64,000 bases of DNA. Origin: Congeria kusceri. Its lineage: Eukaryota > Mollusca > Bivalvia > Myida > Dreissenidae. The position numbers and the translations under genes are program-made. Below, in pieces: positions 1-12,159 of this stretch. The DNA lies in NCBI GenBank assembly GCA_027627225.1, contig CM051030.1, forward strand, positions 22,550,105 through 22,614,104. The letters run 5' to 3'. Within the stretch, counting starts at the first letter, position 1. Every line of letters starts with the position of its first letter. The notes beneath the pieces were generated by a model that was not told the origin of the DNA, did no database searches, and saw only the letters and a program-made list of their open reading frames with translations.

Positions 1-689
1 GTATGGGAATTAATCATTTAATGATCGAAAAACTAAGCTATAAAGGCAACATATTTCATTTTGGCATTGGATTATACATTTCTTTCAAATAGGTTATGAA
101 ATAAGAAAGAGAACGCCAGTATATTTATCTTTATGAACGTTACTGGTGGGCTATTTTTTTCGGACGAAATATGCATTTATTGTTTGACAGTTTTCATCCA
201 TGAACAAACTCAGTGATGAAAAGTCGCTTGTAACATCCTGGGTTGATCACCCTTTTGCGTATGTAAACAAAATAAGTTTCACCTGTGCGCATGCGCAACA
301 ATAGAGGCCCTGAAAGGTGTACATAAAACAAGGTCTTTTTCTTTTTGACAGTAGTACTTTTCGGAGAATTTTTTTACCAGTGAAATATACGGAGAATTGC
401 TTTATAACTGTATTTAATCTATACAACAAATAAATAATAAGATGCGTAATGTATATCAAAATAATACCACTTTATCAAATAATTTAGTAATTACTAGAGG
501 ATATAAGTAAGGCGTTGAAACAAATACGGAAGCATTACGTTTTAAAGAGGTTACTAGACGTTAGGTATCTATGTAGTTACTACACACGTCCTTGTCGTCG
601 TTGCGGGTTAAATAATATTTCGCCAGAGTTCGTCTGCTATAATGAGCATACAGCCAAAACTAAGTGATTAAGTGAAGATAATTAAGCTG
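1..689. other. No gene recognised
   Basis: AT-rich sequence with stop codons in all frames. I see no splice-bounded coding segment, RNA gene or recognisable repeat here. It lies far downstream of the last recognised exon of the minus-strand receptor gene. Confidence 0.6.
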
Positions 690-1028
690 CATGTATTCCT
701 TATGATGGTACTAGTAGGACACAGGTCTATTATGTGGAACTGCAGGACTAATCCTGTATAAACTGCAGCCAAATCTACTACAATTACAGACTTTACGGCG
801 GTCAGTAAATCTACATACGTTTCCTGGGCCAGCTTAGCCGATCTAAGCGGTTGACCAGTACGAAATGTACATACTTTAATGAAAGTGACTACTGCCCTTC
901 TTGAAGCAGAGGTAGAGAGAGAATGGCCGTATAAACTATTGTATGACCAATCCCACACTAGCTGGGGTTCGAACTCACTTACACCTGGATTGACAGTCCA
1001 GCCGTCTACCAACTGAGCTAGCTGGGTC
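690..1028 (-). mobile_element. tRNA-derived SINE
   Basis: On the minus strand the element opens with a tRNA-like head at 1028-950. It has an A-box (TAGCTCAGTTGG) and a B-box-like GAGTTCGAACC separated by about 40 bases. The body that follows shares several blocks with the plus-strand copy at 24925-25205 (tatacggccattctc, ttagat-ggctaagct-gcccaggaaa), so the two belong to one family. The acceptor stem does not pair and the body is about 340 bp, so this is not a working tRNA gene. A bivalve V-SINE/RUDI-type family is possible, but that is inference. The far end is approximate and no target duplication was seen. Confidence 0.7.
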
Positions 1029-2610
1029 CGGTTAATATTCAGGTTGCAATAGTCAAAATAAAAAAAATCATATGAAAATTATATATACATTAAATTAATT
1101 TATCAGTGAGAAACCCCAATATCCAAATCAAATAATTTGTGATAATTGTTCTTGATGAGAGCATTTTTGCCAAAGAAGGAAATCGGCTGTACTGAATGTG
1201 TAACTGACCCGTGTATACAAACAGACTTGATTTTATGTTTAATTAAAGATGTTCCCACATTTTATATTTTGTTTAATATTGTATAGAATAAATATTACCA
1301 AAAGTTGTTACACTTTTATTTGTCTCATAATTAGTATATTATTTTTGTTTAAAGTAATTAAACCAATATTTAATAAAATGCACTACACAGTACAAGCATT
1401 TGGGGTTTTCTTCCCATTATCACCTACAAAATATATATAATTTGAATTTATAGAGGTGCTATTTGATATTTATTTTTGCTCGAAGTCTTTAGACAAAGTA
1501 TAAATAATTAATTACAACTATATATCCTTTAAAAGTAACGTGTGACCAATCTCTATAATCGGATTTCCATGGGGATCACCTTGGATTGTATGACTTAGTG
1601 CCGCAGAAGACGGTAAGTTTATTATCGTATTAATTATCTTCGGAATCATTTCGAATGTCCTGTAGTCCGAAAATTAATTGTAATGTTGACACAATTAACA
1701 TGTTTATTAGTTGTTTGTTTGTATTTTCTAATTTGCTTTTATTTCAAAATTTAAAATGCGTAAATGATGACCGTCAATTTTAATTGTTACCCATTCTAAT
1801 AGAATACACTTTAACGTTAAAGTAACAACAATTCCACTAGATCTGTCAAATTTGACCTTAAGTTATTGTAAGAAGGCGTTCAAACATTAAACTAGATGTA
1901 GGTTATTGATTAGGAAGTCGATGGAAATATTTGGGTGTGAATGTTAATGATCTACAAAATTCCTATTTGATATGTATTCTTATATAATATTTATAACAAA
2001 ACAGTGTATAACAGTAAAACATTGTAGTTGGTCCTGTGTTATATTATTGCTCGATATTAGCTTACCAATTAATCGTATAGTTTTCTTCTTGTCTTAGTAG
2101 CGCCGAGTCATGCCCATTATTAATCCGCGACCGTACCCGTTTCAAAGCCAATTAGCGCCTCGTGACCTCTCATCTTATGATTTCTGCACTCAACGTTGAC
2201 CTTTTATGATGCCATTTTATGATATACTAATTAGTGACAAACTGATAAAAATCTGTTGTAGGGACTGTCAGTTTACTAGTTTGTGTCCAGATAAAAACAT
2301 GCTGATTAAGCATGAATTGTATGCTTTTAACAGCCTCCCTTTCATGTGCAATTTCTACCATGTTTTCGTTTCTTTTTTAATGATTAACGTGATTTCAAAG
2401 GGTAGAATACTTACCTCACTGAGGTTTTGAAGTTGTTTTACGTAGACATAATAGTGGTAAATCAAAATGTCTTAATTAGTTATAATCAGTCTCTTATATA
2501 AAAGTTAATAAATAATTTATAATATTACTCCAGGTAAAACTATTCAAGGCATAGCAAAATTAAACAAAACGTATTGCAAAATCAAGAAATCAGTGATAGT
2601 TTTCTTTTGG
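1029..2610. other. No gene recognised
   Basis: Low-GC, non-repetitive sequence. Open frames here are short and have no protein-like composition. A donor-like ACG/gtaagt occurs near 1610 on the plus strand, but no credible exon precedes it. Confidence 0.5.
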
Positions 2611-3450
2611 TCATATGGTCCGCAGCTTCCTTTTTTGTTCATATGGTCCGCAGTTTCCTTCTTTGTTCATATGGTCCGCAGTGTCTCGATATTAGCGGAC
2701 TAGTTTAACGTATAGCGAAATAATAGTTTAATTCATAAGGTCCACAATTTTCTTCTTTGTTCATATGGTCCGCAGTTTCTCGTCATATCCGGACCAGTTA
2801 AACGTATATAGCGAAATAATAGAGTAATTCATATAGTCTGCAGTTTACTTCTTTGATCATATGGTCCGCAGTTTCCTTCGTTGTTCATCTGGTCCGCAGT
2901 TTCTCGATATTAGCGGACTAGTAAAACGTATACCGAAATAATATTTTAATTCATATGGTCCGCATTTTCCTTATTTATTTTTATATGGTCCACAGTTTTT
3001 CGTTATAAGCGGACGAGTTCAACGTATATAGCGAAATAATAATGTAATTCATATGGTCCACAGTTTTCTTTTTTGTTCATATGGTCCGCAGTTTACTTCT
3101 GTGTTCATATGGTCCGCCAATTCTCGATATTAGCGGACTAGTTAAACGTATAGAGAAATAATAGTTTAATTCATATGCTCCGCAATTTCCTTCTTTGTTT
3201 ATATGGTCCGGAGTTTCCTTCTTTGTTCATACGGTCCGCAGTTTCTTTCTATGTTCATATTGTCCACAGTTTCTCGATAATAGCAGACTGGTTAAATATA
3301 TAGCGAAATAATAGTGTAATTCATATGGTCCGCAGTTTCCTTCTGTTTTCATATGGTCCGCAGTTTCTTTCTTTGTTCATATGGTCCGAAGTTTCTCGAT
3401 ATTAGCGGATCAGTCAAGCGTATAGCAAAATAATAGTTTCAATCATATAC
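2611..3450 (+). repeat. Higher-order satellite of 28-bp and ~66-bp monomers
   Basis: The array is built from a short monomer (tcatatggtccgcagtttcc plus about 8 bases, 28 bp) and a long monomer of about 66 bp. The long one starts with the same tcatatggtccgcagttt, then adds tctcgatattagcggac and a tail ending aaataatagtttaat. By eye there are 13 short and 7 long monomers, in the order SSL-SL-SSL-SL-SSL-SSSL-SSL. The long monomer carries GTCCGC and GCGGAC about 15 bases apart, so each could form a small stem-loop. Monomers differ by point changes, so the array is not a very recent expansion. Confidence 0.9.
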
Positions 3451-3483
3451 GGTATCAAAAGTACCCATCAACAATCGTCGGGA

Positions 3484-3552
3484 AGAATAGCGCGGTGGAT
3501 AGTGCTCTACACTTTGAATCACAATGACTGTGGTTCGAGTCCTGCCGAAATC
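3484..3552 (+). repeat. tRNA-like SINE head
   Basis: The segment contains an A-box-like TAGCGCGGTGG followed about 35 bases later by a perfect B-box, GGTTCGAGTCC. Stems are poor and no conserved SINE body follows, so I read it as a SINE head fragment rather than a tRNA gene. It sits immediately after the satellite. Confidence 0.5.
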
Positions 3553-4050
3553 TTGTTTTATCAATTTCTTTTACTTAAACAGCACTTATTCTCATTATAT
3601 GTTTTCTTCTTTTCCAATTTTAAGCTCACCTGAGCACAAAGTGCTCATTGTGAACTTTTGCGATCGCCCGTTGTCCATCGTGCGTGCGTGCGTCCGTCCG
3701 TCCGTCGTCAACTATACATTAAAACAACATCTCCTAAATCACTTGGTAGATTTTTACTAAATTTCACGGGAGTGATCATTGGGTGGCCCTCTTTCAAACT
3801 TGTTCAAATCTTTCCGGTCCGCTGCATATGTAGGTCGCCAGAGCTAAAAATGGATCTAAAGGATCTAGGCCACACCCCAGGGGTCACATCGTTTATATAG
3901 CAAAATGATTTAAAAAATCTACTCCTCTGAAACCGTAAGGCTCAGAGATTTCGTATATGGTGAGTATCATCCTATAGTGGTCATCTACAAAGAATGTTCA
4001 AAGTATGCCCCTGGGGTCAAAACGGGCCACGCCCTGGGGGTCACATGGTT

Positions 4051-5324
4051 TTTTAGCTCCCCTGAGCACGAAGTGCTCGGTGAGCTATTGGTATAGGGGA
4101 CCTCTTCGGCGTCGTCCGTCATCCATCGTCCGTATGCTGTCAACAATTTGGACCGTTATCGCGATAAAGACTACATTTGTATTCGATCTTGACCTAACTT
4201 GCACACTTGTGTATGACCATAAAATCTTGGATGGGATTGCTATTTGGTCAGATCACACCATTAACACTAGAGTTATTGCCCCTTTTGCATGCAAAAACCT
4301 GCCAAAATGCCATTTTCCAACGTATATACTTTATTTTCCATCCAATCTTAACCAAACTTTCACCGGTTGTGTTCGTGTTTCAAACACCAGAGTTATTACC
4401 CTTTGTTTATTAAAAAAAAATACCAAAAATGGACATTATTCAGGATAGAGACTTGAGTTTTAATCCAATCTTTACCAATCTTGCATAGTTTGTATTTGAC
4501 CATAAGATTACAGTTGAAGTCGAATATAAGCAAGATCTGACCAGAAACACCAGAGTTATTGCCCTTTGTCTGTGAAAACAAAATGCAAAAATGGACATTA
4601 TTCCGGATAGAGACTTCATTTTTCATCCAATCTTCACCAGTATGTCTGCGAACGTAAGACTACAGGTAAAGTCGAATATAAGCATGATCGGACCAGAAAC
4701 ACCAGAGTTATTGCCCCTTGTGTTTGGAAAAAATATCAACAAGTTATGAATGATTGGCTTGCACACACGATTTTTGATTCAATGTTGACCAAACTTACAC
4801 AGTTTGCGCATGACCATTTAAATTTATTGATAAAATTTGACTTCCAACAGTTGCAAGACTTGCATGCAGTTATTTGTACATGCAACATTGATGTCTTCAG
4901 AGTATGCATTAACATCATTTATCATCATTGGACAGAAAATTATCAAAGAAAAAACAAAACTTTACCTTATAGCACAGCCATCGCAATTATCGCATTGCAA
5001 CTAGTTCTCCAAAACTGTTTGCGAAAAAGGCAACAAAATCTACTGTTTCTGCCAATGTCAGAATTGTCAATGACTTAATGAAAATGGTCAGGTAAGAATA
5101 TCGAAAGCAATGATTTGAGAACCATAAGCAAAAGAACCGCACATCCATAACCAAAATCGCACTTCAGTTAGCTCATTGCACTAACCCATGTTTTAAATCA
5201 AAATTGATCCTATCCCCCTCTGCGTATTGTTCAGATACCGTAATTTTCAAACCTGTCACAACAGTATGGTCTTCATCTGTACCAGGTCTCGGTTGAGCAC
5301 TTTGGGTCATCATGGCCCTCTTGT
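4051..5324 (-). mobile_element. Type D tandem-core element nested in the type B element
   Basis: On the minus strand it starts at 5324 (ACAAGAGGGCCATGATG) and ends at 4051 (…GAGCTAAAA). The core repeats a ~160 bp unit with caaagggcaataactctgg and gattggatgaaaaatgaagtc. Type B repeat sequence resumes on both sides, so this is an insertion into a pre-existing type B element. No target duplication longer than a few bases is visible, as expected for Helitron-like insertion. Confidence 0.75.
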
Positions 5325-5943
5325 AGAGAATTTCTAGCAAAACGACTCTAAAAATATTCTCCTCTGAAGCCGCATGGCCCAGAGGTTTCATATTTGGTAT
5401 GTAACATTTTATAGTTATCCTCTAAAAAGAGTGTTTAAATGATGCCCCAGATGTTAAAAACTGTCCACGCCCCGGGGGGGGGGGGCACGTGGTTTATATG
5501 GACTTAAATAGCAAAATGACTTTAAAAATCTTCTCCTCTGAAACCGCAAGGGCCAAATGTTTTATATTTGGTATATAACATTGTATAGTGGTCCTTCCTC
5601 TACAAAGATTGTTCAAATTATGCCCATAGGGTCAAAACTCGCCACGCCCCGGGGTTCACAGGGTTGATAGACCTAAATAGCAAAATAATTTTAAAAATCT
5701 TCTCCTCTAAAACCGCATGGCACATATGTGTCATATTTGGTTTGTAGCATTGTATAGTGGTCCTCTACAAAGATTTGTTCAAATGATACCCCTGGGGGTC
5801 AAAACTGGCCACATCCCGGGAGTCAATTGGTTTCTATAGACTTTAATAGCAAAATGACTTTAAAGTTTCATATTTGGTATGTAACACTGTATAGTGGTCC
5901 TCTACAAAGCTTGTTCAAATGATTCCCATGGGGTCAAAACTGG

Positions 5944-6320
5944 CCACGCCCCAGTACGTGTGTATTTCGAAGTTTATGAGGTCCTTCCGCGCCTGAGGCT
6001 GCATTATGTGAGGACCCGGAGTGTGTCCCAGCTCTCCTACCTAATAACTTACTAGAGACTCACGAAAGTTGGGACGAATTTTTGAATCATAGCTGCAATT
6101 TCCAGCTATTTATTGTTTACTGAAAGATTTTTTAATTTTGGTTTGGTCTTGTGCTATGGGGGGAAACCGGAGTACCCGGAGGAAACCCCACATGTCCGGT
6201 ATGGTGACCACCAACCAAACTCTCTTGCGCCGGGAGTGGGAAGCGAACCCGGGACGCCTAGGTGAGAAGCGAGTGTACCAACCACTGCGCTAGCCGGACA
6301 GCCATTCCACGCCCCAGTAC
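5944..6320 (-). mobile_element. tRNA-derived SINE with perfect 14-bp target duplication
   Basis: A 349-bp body (5958-6306) is flanked by identical copies of CCACGCCCCAGTAC at 5944-5957 and 6307-6320. On the minus strand the tRNA-like head has a consensus A-box (TAGCGCAGTGG) and a near-consensus B-box (GGTTCGCTTCC). The duplicated target is part of the type B tandem unit, so the pre-insertion sequence is known from neighbouring units. The intact duplication points to a fairly recent insertion driven by LINE-type machinery (family knowledge). Confidence 0.9.
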
Positions 6321-7039
6321 ATGGTTTATATAGACTTAAATAGCAAAATGACTTTAAAAATCTTCTCCTAAAGCCGCAAGGCCCAGAGGTTTCATATTTG
6401 GTATGTAACATTGTATAGTTGTCCTCTACAAAGATTGTTCATATGATGCCCCTGGGGTCAAAACTGGCCATTCCCCGGGGGGGGGGGGTCACATAGTTAA
6501 TATAGACTTAAACAGCAAAATGACACACCCCGTGGTCACATGGTTTCTATAGACTGATATGGAAATTGGGCTTTAACAATCTCCTCTGAAACCGCAAGGC
6601 CCAGATGTTTCATATTTGGCTTGAAACGTGTTCACTACAAATATTGTTCAAAATATGCCCCTGCGGTAGGAAGTGGCCACGCCCTGTGGATGACATGGTT
6701 TATTTAGAATATAAAAGTATTCTCCTGAAACTGCAAGGCCAAGATTTTTATACTTAGGTACGTGGTTTAGTGCTATTTGGCCCTCTTGGTATTTGCAATT
6801 ATGATGCCTTAAACTCAGGTGAGCGACCTAGGACCACCGTGGCTCTCTTGTTTCATTTGTTTTATTTTTTATTAGTTAAATCATTTTATATACATAAAAA
6901 AAATAAAAATGCATTAACAAAGACCCACTTTGGCTCACAGTATCTTTGTCAGAATCGAGGTTGATGGTCAGACTCGGTACGTGCAATGATGTCACCAACA
7001 TGATCAATAAAAGTAAATAAATAACTTAAATACATAAAA

Positions 7040-7115
7040 TTGCCTGTTCTAGGACTCAAACCCAAAACATCACGCTTACAAACTTATATTGCTTACCACT
7101 GCACTACAGTATCAA
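7040..7115 (-). repeat. tRNA-like SINE head
   Basis: On the minus strand there is a consensus A-box (TAGTGCAGTGG) and, about 35 bases on, a B-box-like GGTTTGAGTCC. Arms pair poorly and no body similar to the other SINEs follows, so it is probably a decayed SINE rather than a tRNA gene. Confidence 0.45.
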
Positions 7116-9436
7116 CTCTAACATAGTTAGATTTAGAAGCACAACTTGACAACTTATGAGAAGTTAGAATTATACGTGTTGCGTTAGAAGTGTGTTTGGG
7201 TGTATTTACAGTTATTTAAAGAAAACTCAAGCTTTTTTTTTTACATATTGTTCTTACATTCACAACGTGTGAGTGAGGTTTAAGCTTAACATGTTCAGAT
7301 GAAAAAGACAGAGCTAACAAATAAAATAAGCGTTTTTTGAAATTTATTGTTGATACTTACTTTGTATTTATTTTCATTAAATATAATTATAAAGGAGTTA
7401 AATGCATATCCCCGGTACCAAATTAAATACTTAAATATGTTTTACATAGTGTTTATTTAATAGTTTATGTTTTAGTTATGGATATGGTAATTATAATAAG
7501 AATAACTTTGAGTTTTTCTGCTTTTAAAGATAAATTTACGCACAAAATGACCTAAAAGATCAGCAGAAATTAAACATAAATGATTTTTTTTATGAATATT
7601 CTTATAAATAGGTTAAATATATTAAGATTAAACTAGTTAGATAAAATTTTCATCTTTTTCATGTGATTTATATATATATCTTAATTAACATTTCTTATTG
7701 CTAAACACTAAGTATGTATATGGTGGCCATATTGGATCTGTCGGCCATCTTGGATTTTTGGGGTTGGGTGTCATGCATTTTTTGTTCATTATGTGCAACT
7801 GTGCCAAATATGGTGCCTTTCTTATTTTCTGAAGTATTTTGTGAAGAATATGAGCTCAAATCACAAATGGCAACTACTACTGTTAATAATAGCAATACAA
7901 TAATCGGTCCACTGGGAAATGGCTTTGTTTATCAATTTTTTTTCCGCTATTTATACTACACAACAATGCATACAAATCTCAAACGTTAGGAATTACATAT
8001 TGGAACTTACTACAGTGCTTTATATGTTGTTATATGACTGTATGAATTGTTTTAGCAATATTCAAGCGTTATACATATTGCAAGAAATAAAACTAAAATT
8101 GATAAAATATTATAAAGCTTTAATCTAGTCATAAAACTTATCTATGTTGAATAGACTAAGGTTATTCATTAAAATGATTTATATAGTGAACACGATACTA
8201 ATTATTACATCGTTGCCATTGAGATTGAATAATGATAAAAGTCATCATTAGTTCAAAGGTCTACCAAATACCACGTTAATTATTTTATGACATATTATGT
8301 AAAATATACTTTTTTGTATGAGTATACATAGTCTGATAACTATAAAAGATTACATAACGGTTGCTATCATAAATTCCAAGTCATCAATGGCTATTTGCTT
8401 GGAATCATTTTATGCTGTTTATATTTATGTCAAAGAATAAAGGAGAAAAGAACGTGTACATTATATATTAACGAAACTTTGAAACATGTTTAATAATCTA
8501 CAAATAAAATGTGTTTATATAATCAATATCTAACTGACATTTCATATTATGTCTTTATACATGTGTAAATATTTACGGGGTTCATACGGATCTGGAAAAG
8601 TCATGATAATGGTTTTGTCTGCAAAAATTACGGAATCTTGATAATTTGGAATTTATCATGGGCAAATCTTGGAATTTTCAAATAATGACATGGAAAGATG
8701 AAAAGTATCCGTGAATATGCATGCATGTAAGTGCATACACATTAACAAATCCATTATAATATAATCAAACAAAAAGTAAAATTCAATAATGTAATGATGG
8801 AAAAACGTGTATTGCAGCAAAACAAACAATTATATTATATTATACAGAGCGCGAATCAGTCTATATGAATAATTGTTTTATGTAGATCGAATAAAATGTG
8901 GATATACGTGTACTATTTTGACTTAAGTATGTTCGGATTGTATCCTGGAATACTGAGCTATGTCATGTAAACATCATGGAATTTTGGTTTCAACAGTTTT
9001 TATGAACCCTGAACTTACCTAGACCGTATCTTAGTAAATGCACATGTAAAATATGCGAAGTAAGGGTGGTTTAACTTATTTTCTGTAACAAAACGTTTTC
9101 TCTTTGGATCCAAATAAACATGCATTTCTAAGATCTCAGTATGTGAATACCAAATGTTTGATACAAGTTAAAGGTTCCTGTATTAGTGTGGTTTTGTAGC
9201 AACACGTACATTAAATAGATTTGTATTGAATACGTTCCAATACACATAAAACACACCACTGTCTCGCAGTCTGAGTCATCATGGGTTATCATATTTGTTT
9301 GTTTCTATTTCACGAAAACCCTAATATTTTCCAAAGGAGGTGTTCACGTACACAGCTTTTTCTGCAAAACAACAAGAAATATTAGCCTTCTGAATGCTTT
9401 AATATGAAGTACGATTCGGGTCTTTAAAATCTTAGA
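7116..9436. other. No gene recognised
   Basis: Very AT-rich sequence. A short stretch at 7718-7765 carries repeated ggccat(a/c)ttgga(t) words, a low-level interspersed repeat. No exon-like or RNA-like feature is supported. Confidence 0.5.
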
Positions 9437-9593
9437 CAGCATCATGCTCATAGAAACGAGCAACATGCTGGTAAGGTGGAGCATCATGTTCAATAAACGA
9501 GCATGATGCTCAGTAAACGAGCATCTTGCTCATTCGGCCAAGCATCATGCTCATAAGATCGAGCATCATGCTCGTCATTCGAGCATCATGCTG
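9437..9593. repeat. Phased array of eight 13-bp palindromes
   Basis: Eight copies of GAGCATCATGCTC or a variant with one to a few substitutions begin at 9437, 9458, 9479, 9499, 9519, 9540, 9561 and 9581. Each has 6-bp complementary arms around one central base. Start-to-start distances are 20 or 21 bp. The 7-8 base linkers are not conserved, while the palindromes are. A weaker copy lies near 9635. No known element is recognised. Confidence 0.85.
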
Positions 9594-11145
9594 GAATAGG
9601 CAATAAAGACCCTGTTTGTACAGCCTAGTACTATTGAGCATGATGGTCTTTATATTAGGAACCTACATTAACAGAGTATTTTAAATGTGTAAATTGACCA
9701 CTTGTACACTATGTTTTTTACAAATATTTGTAAAAACACATAAACGTAATTTTGTTTCTAAGATAGGTCTAAAGTCAGATCATATCTTATGGGTATTGAC
9801 AAGCCCTGACATTAACACTAAAGAATACATGTATATACTAACAAATTCGCGATCCTAGAAACATGTTTTAACATAGATCTGATTTAACATATTTTAATTT
9901 GAATAGATACAAATTTGAAAGTGTGTCCTGAGAAGAGCAATACAAAATAATAATAAGACAAAATATATCTATTGGAAGTGTTTTAGATCTATAAACCTGT
10001 TGGTAAGTTATTGACAAAATGCAAGATTCCATATCAGAATTATGTAATATTATAAACTTATTTCACAAGATACACATACCCAAAATGCAAGATTTCCACC
10101 AACAATATTAATTCAAAATCAAAAATAACTTTAACTAAGATTCATGCTTATATTATTTACAATGTCAGACTTTCATTTAGCTCTTATCTGATATTTGAAT
10201 CGCATACCAATTAAGGATGGTTTCCCGACCCTGTTTGACTTTACAAGCGACTACATAGATACTGCTTGCCATGAGAAATGTCCCATTTAAAAGGCCACCA
10301 TTTAATTTACTTGCTACCGATAACAAGTATGTATTAAGTTTTCCAAAAAAATAAGAAAGAACAGAAATATCGACAGTACCTTGAAAACCCTGTTTGAGCG
10401 CCTAGAGCATGATAAAAGCATGACGAATACGTGCTTCCGTGTCTTTATCGAATAGCATGCGGCGGTATCGGTAAAATGTGTCATTATGCGCATATTTTAT
10501 ACGCGTTAAAAATCGATTTTTTACATTATAAAAATGTTTTTGTTTGTTCAGGCACCCGGAAAACTACCAATCCGAAGACGCTAAACATATAATCAAATTG
10601 GTATTTCCTTTATTACCAACTACTACGCGATATCATAAATGGGTATTAACGTATCATACCTGTATTTTCGTTAGTGTTTCCATACACCGGTGTGGCTTCG
10701 TTTACCGACTGTTGGCCTAGTTGTGCGTACACGTGCTTACTAATTAGGAAGACACAAACAGGCACGTATTTATCAATGCCAACATTTTAACTGGTTTAAA
10801 AGGATAAACATATAACCAGTCCATTATTTGATTATCATATGGCAAAATTATTAGTTCACCTGGCACATAGTAAAATATTATAACAACCTCATAAAAACCT
10901 TAGGACTCACATTTGTAGAATAGTGTCCTTAATACAATCTAGGTTCTAGTAACATACTGTTCGTCTGCAGACAAAAAATAGTAATGACCCTAAAGAGAAG
11001 GATGTGTCTGTAAGTGTTTAGTTACAGTGACCCCTACAAGGCCAATCTCAAACACAATCGCAAGCATTGTAGTGTCCTATTATGTAAACGTAGGAATAAC
11101 ATTACAAGTGTTCACTTGTATTTCCAACTATTGAGTTAAAACCAG
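9594..11145. other. No gene recognised
   Basis: AT-rich, non-repetitive as far as can be seen, with no splice-bounded open segment. Confidence 0.5.
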
Positions 11146-12003
11146 TTTAGCTCATCTGATCACGATATGGACCAATCTTGCACCATTTGTGTATAGTTAA
11201 GTAATATCAGATAAGTTCGACAATGGCCGGATCGGACCAATAACTCAAGAGTGATTGCCCCTTTTCCATTTGAAACAAAAAGCAAAATGAAGTTTTTGCA
11301 ACATAGATACTTCAATTTTCATCTTACTTCACCAAACTTGTACATCTTGTTTACTGCAGCAAGATCGCAGATTAACCTAAAATGTGCCCAAATAGGGCAA
11401 CAAACACCAGTGGTATTGCCCCTTGTGTGTGAGAAAAACTGGACAGGATAGAGACTTAATTTTTTTTATGTAATCTTGACCAACCGTGCACTGTTTATAG
11501 ACAGTTGGCATGCAGCCGCGATATATACTTCATTTTCATATCATCTTGCCTAAACTTGCATATTTTGTGTATGATCTTAAGATGTCAGAAAAGGTTAATG
11601 ATTTTCCTAGATAGAGCACAGACATCAGAGTTATTGCCTTTCGGTTGTGAGAAAACCCAATAATGGACTATGTGCAGGATAGAGACTCCATGTTTCACCC
11701 AGTATCAACCAAACATGGATAATGTGTGTATAACCCTATAATCCTGAAGACTTTTGAAACTGGCCCACAATGGAGCATAAGCATGTGGAAAGTAGCTGGC
11801 ATCTGTATTGCGATTGTCGTTTGCGAAGTGCAACTTTAGGCCGGACAGGCATCTGTGTTACGCCTGTCGATTGCCAGTTCAACAACAAAAGTAATACGGC
11901 TGACTCAATTTGTATTAATATTTGATGACATTTAGAGGTTTTAACTGATTTCTGCTATTACCAGTACTGAGATTAGCGTTTTGGGACATCATGACGCTCT
12001 TAT
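11146..12003 (-). mobile_element. Type D tandem-core element (degenerate)
   Basis: Minus-strand copy of the type D family. The right end (AGCTAAA-type, here tttagctcatctga on the plus strand) is at 11146 and a decayed left end (gacatcatgacgctctt) is near 12000. The interior has about four diverged ~160 bp units recognisable by 'agagttattgcc' and 'gatagagacttca'. More diverged than the copies at 4.1, 16.6 and 59.4 kb. Confidence 0.6.
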
Positions 12004-12159
12004 ATTTAAAATAAAAATGCACTTGACCCATTACATTCCATTTATAATATATAACTTCTTTGTTCTATTGAGAAAATAATTGAATATATCATCGGCTCTC
12101 AAATTTCAACTTGCCTATCTATTATAAAAATGGAGTACCAGCGCAGAGTTGTAGTGAGA

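Larger units (their letters stand above)
3622..6851 (-). mobile_element. Tandem-core non-autonomous element (type B), composite
   Basis: Read on the minus strand, the element starts at 6851 with the left-end signature ACAAGAG-GCC followed by GCTCACCTGAG. It continues through degenerate copies of a ~165 bp unit and ends near 3622 with (GGAC)n and CTCAGGTGAGC. The unit has recognisable landmarks: accatgtgacccc, ggcgtggccagttttgacc, ggcataatttgaacaatctttgtagaggaccac, and tgcggtttcagaggagaagat. The same unit recurs at 32.6, 41.9 and 60.6 kb. The layout matches bivalve 'pearl'/Helentron-like elements (family knowledge; assignment inferred). A type D element and a SINE are inserted inside it. Confidence 0.75.

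Noticed and set aside
1600..1620. Plus-strand exon ending at a strong donor (acg/gtaagt)
   Set aside because: No open coding segment or acceptor in suitable position upstream.
2206..2430. 74-codon open frame
   Set aside because: Isolated, no recognisable domain; probably chance.
9437..9593. CRISPR-like array
   Set aside because: Repeats are 13 bp palindromes with 7-8 bp linkers in a eukaryotic genome, with no associated genes; the size is wrong for CRISPR.
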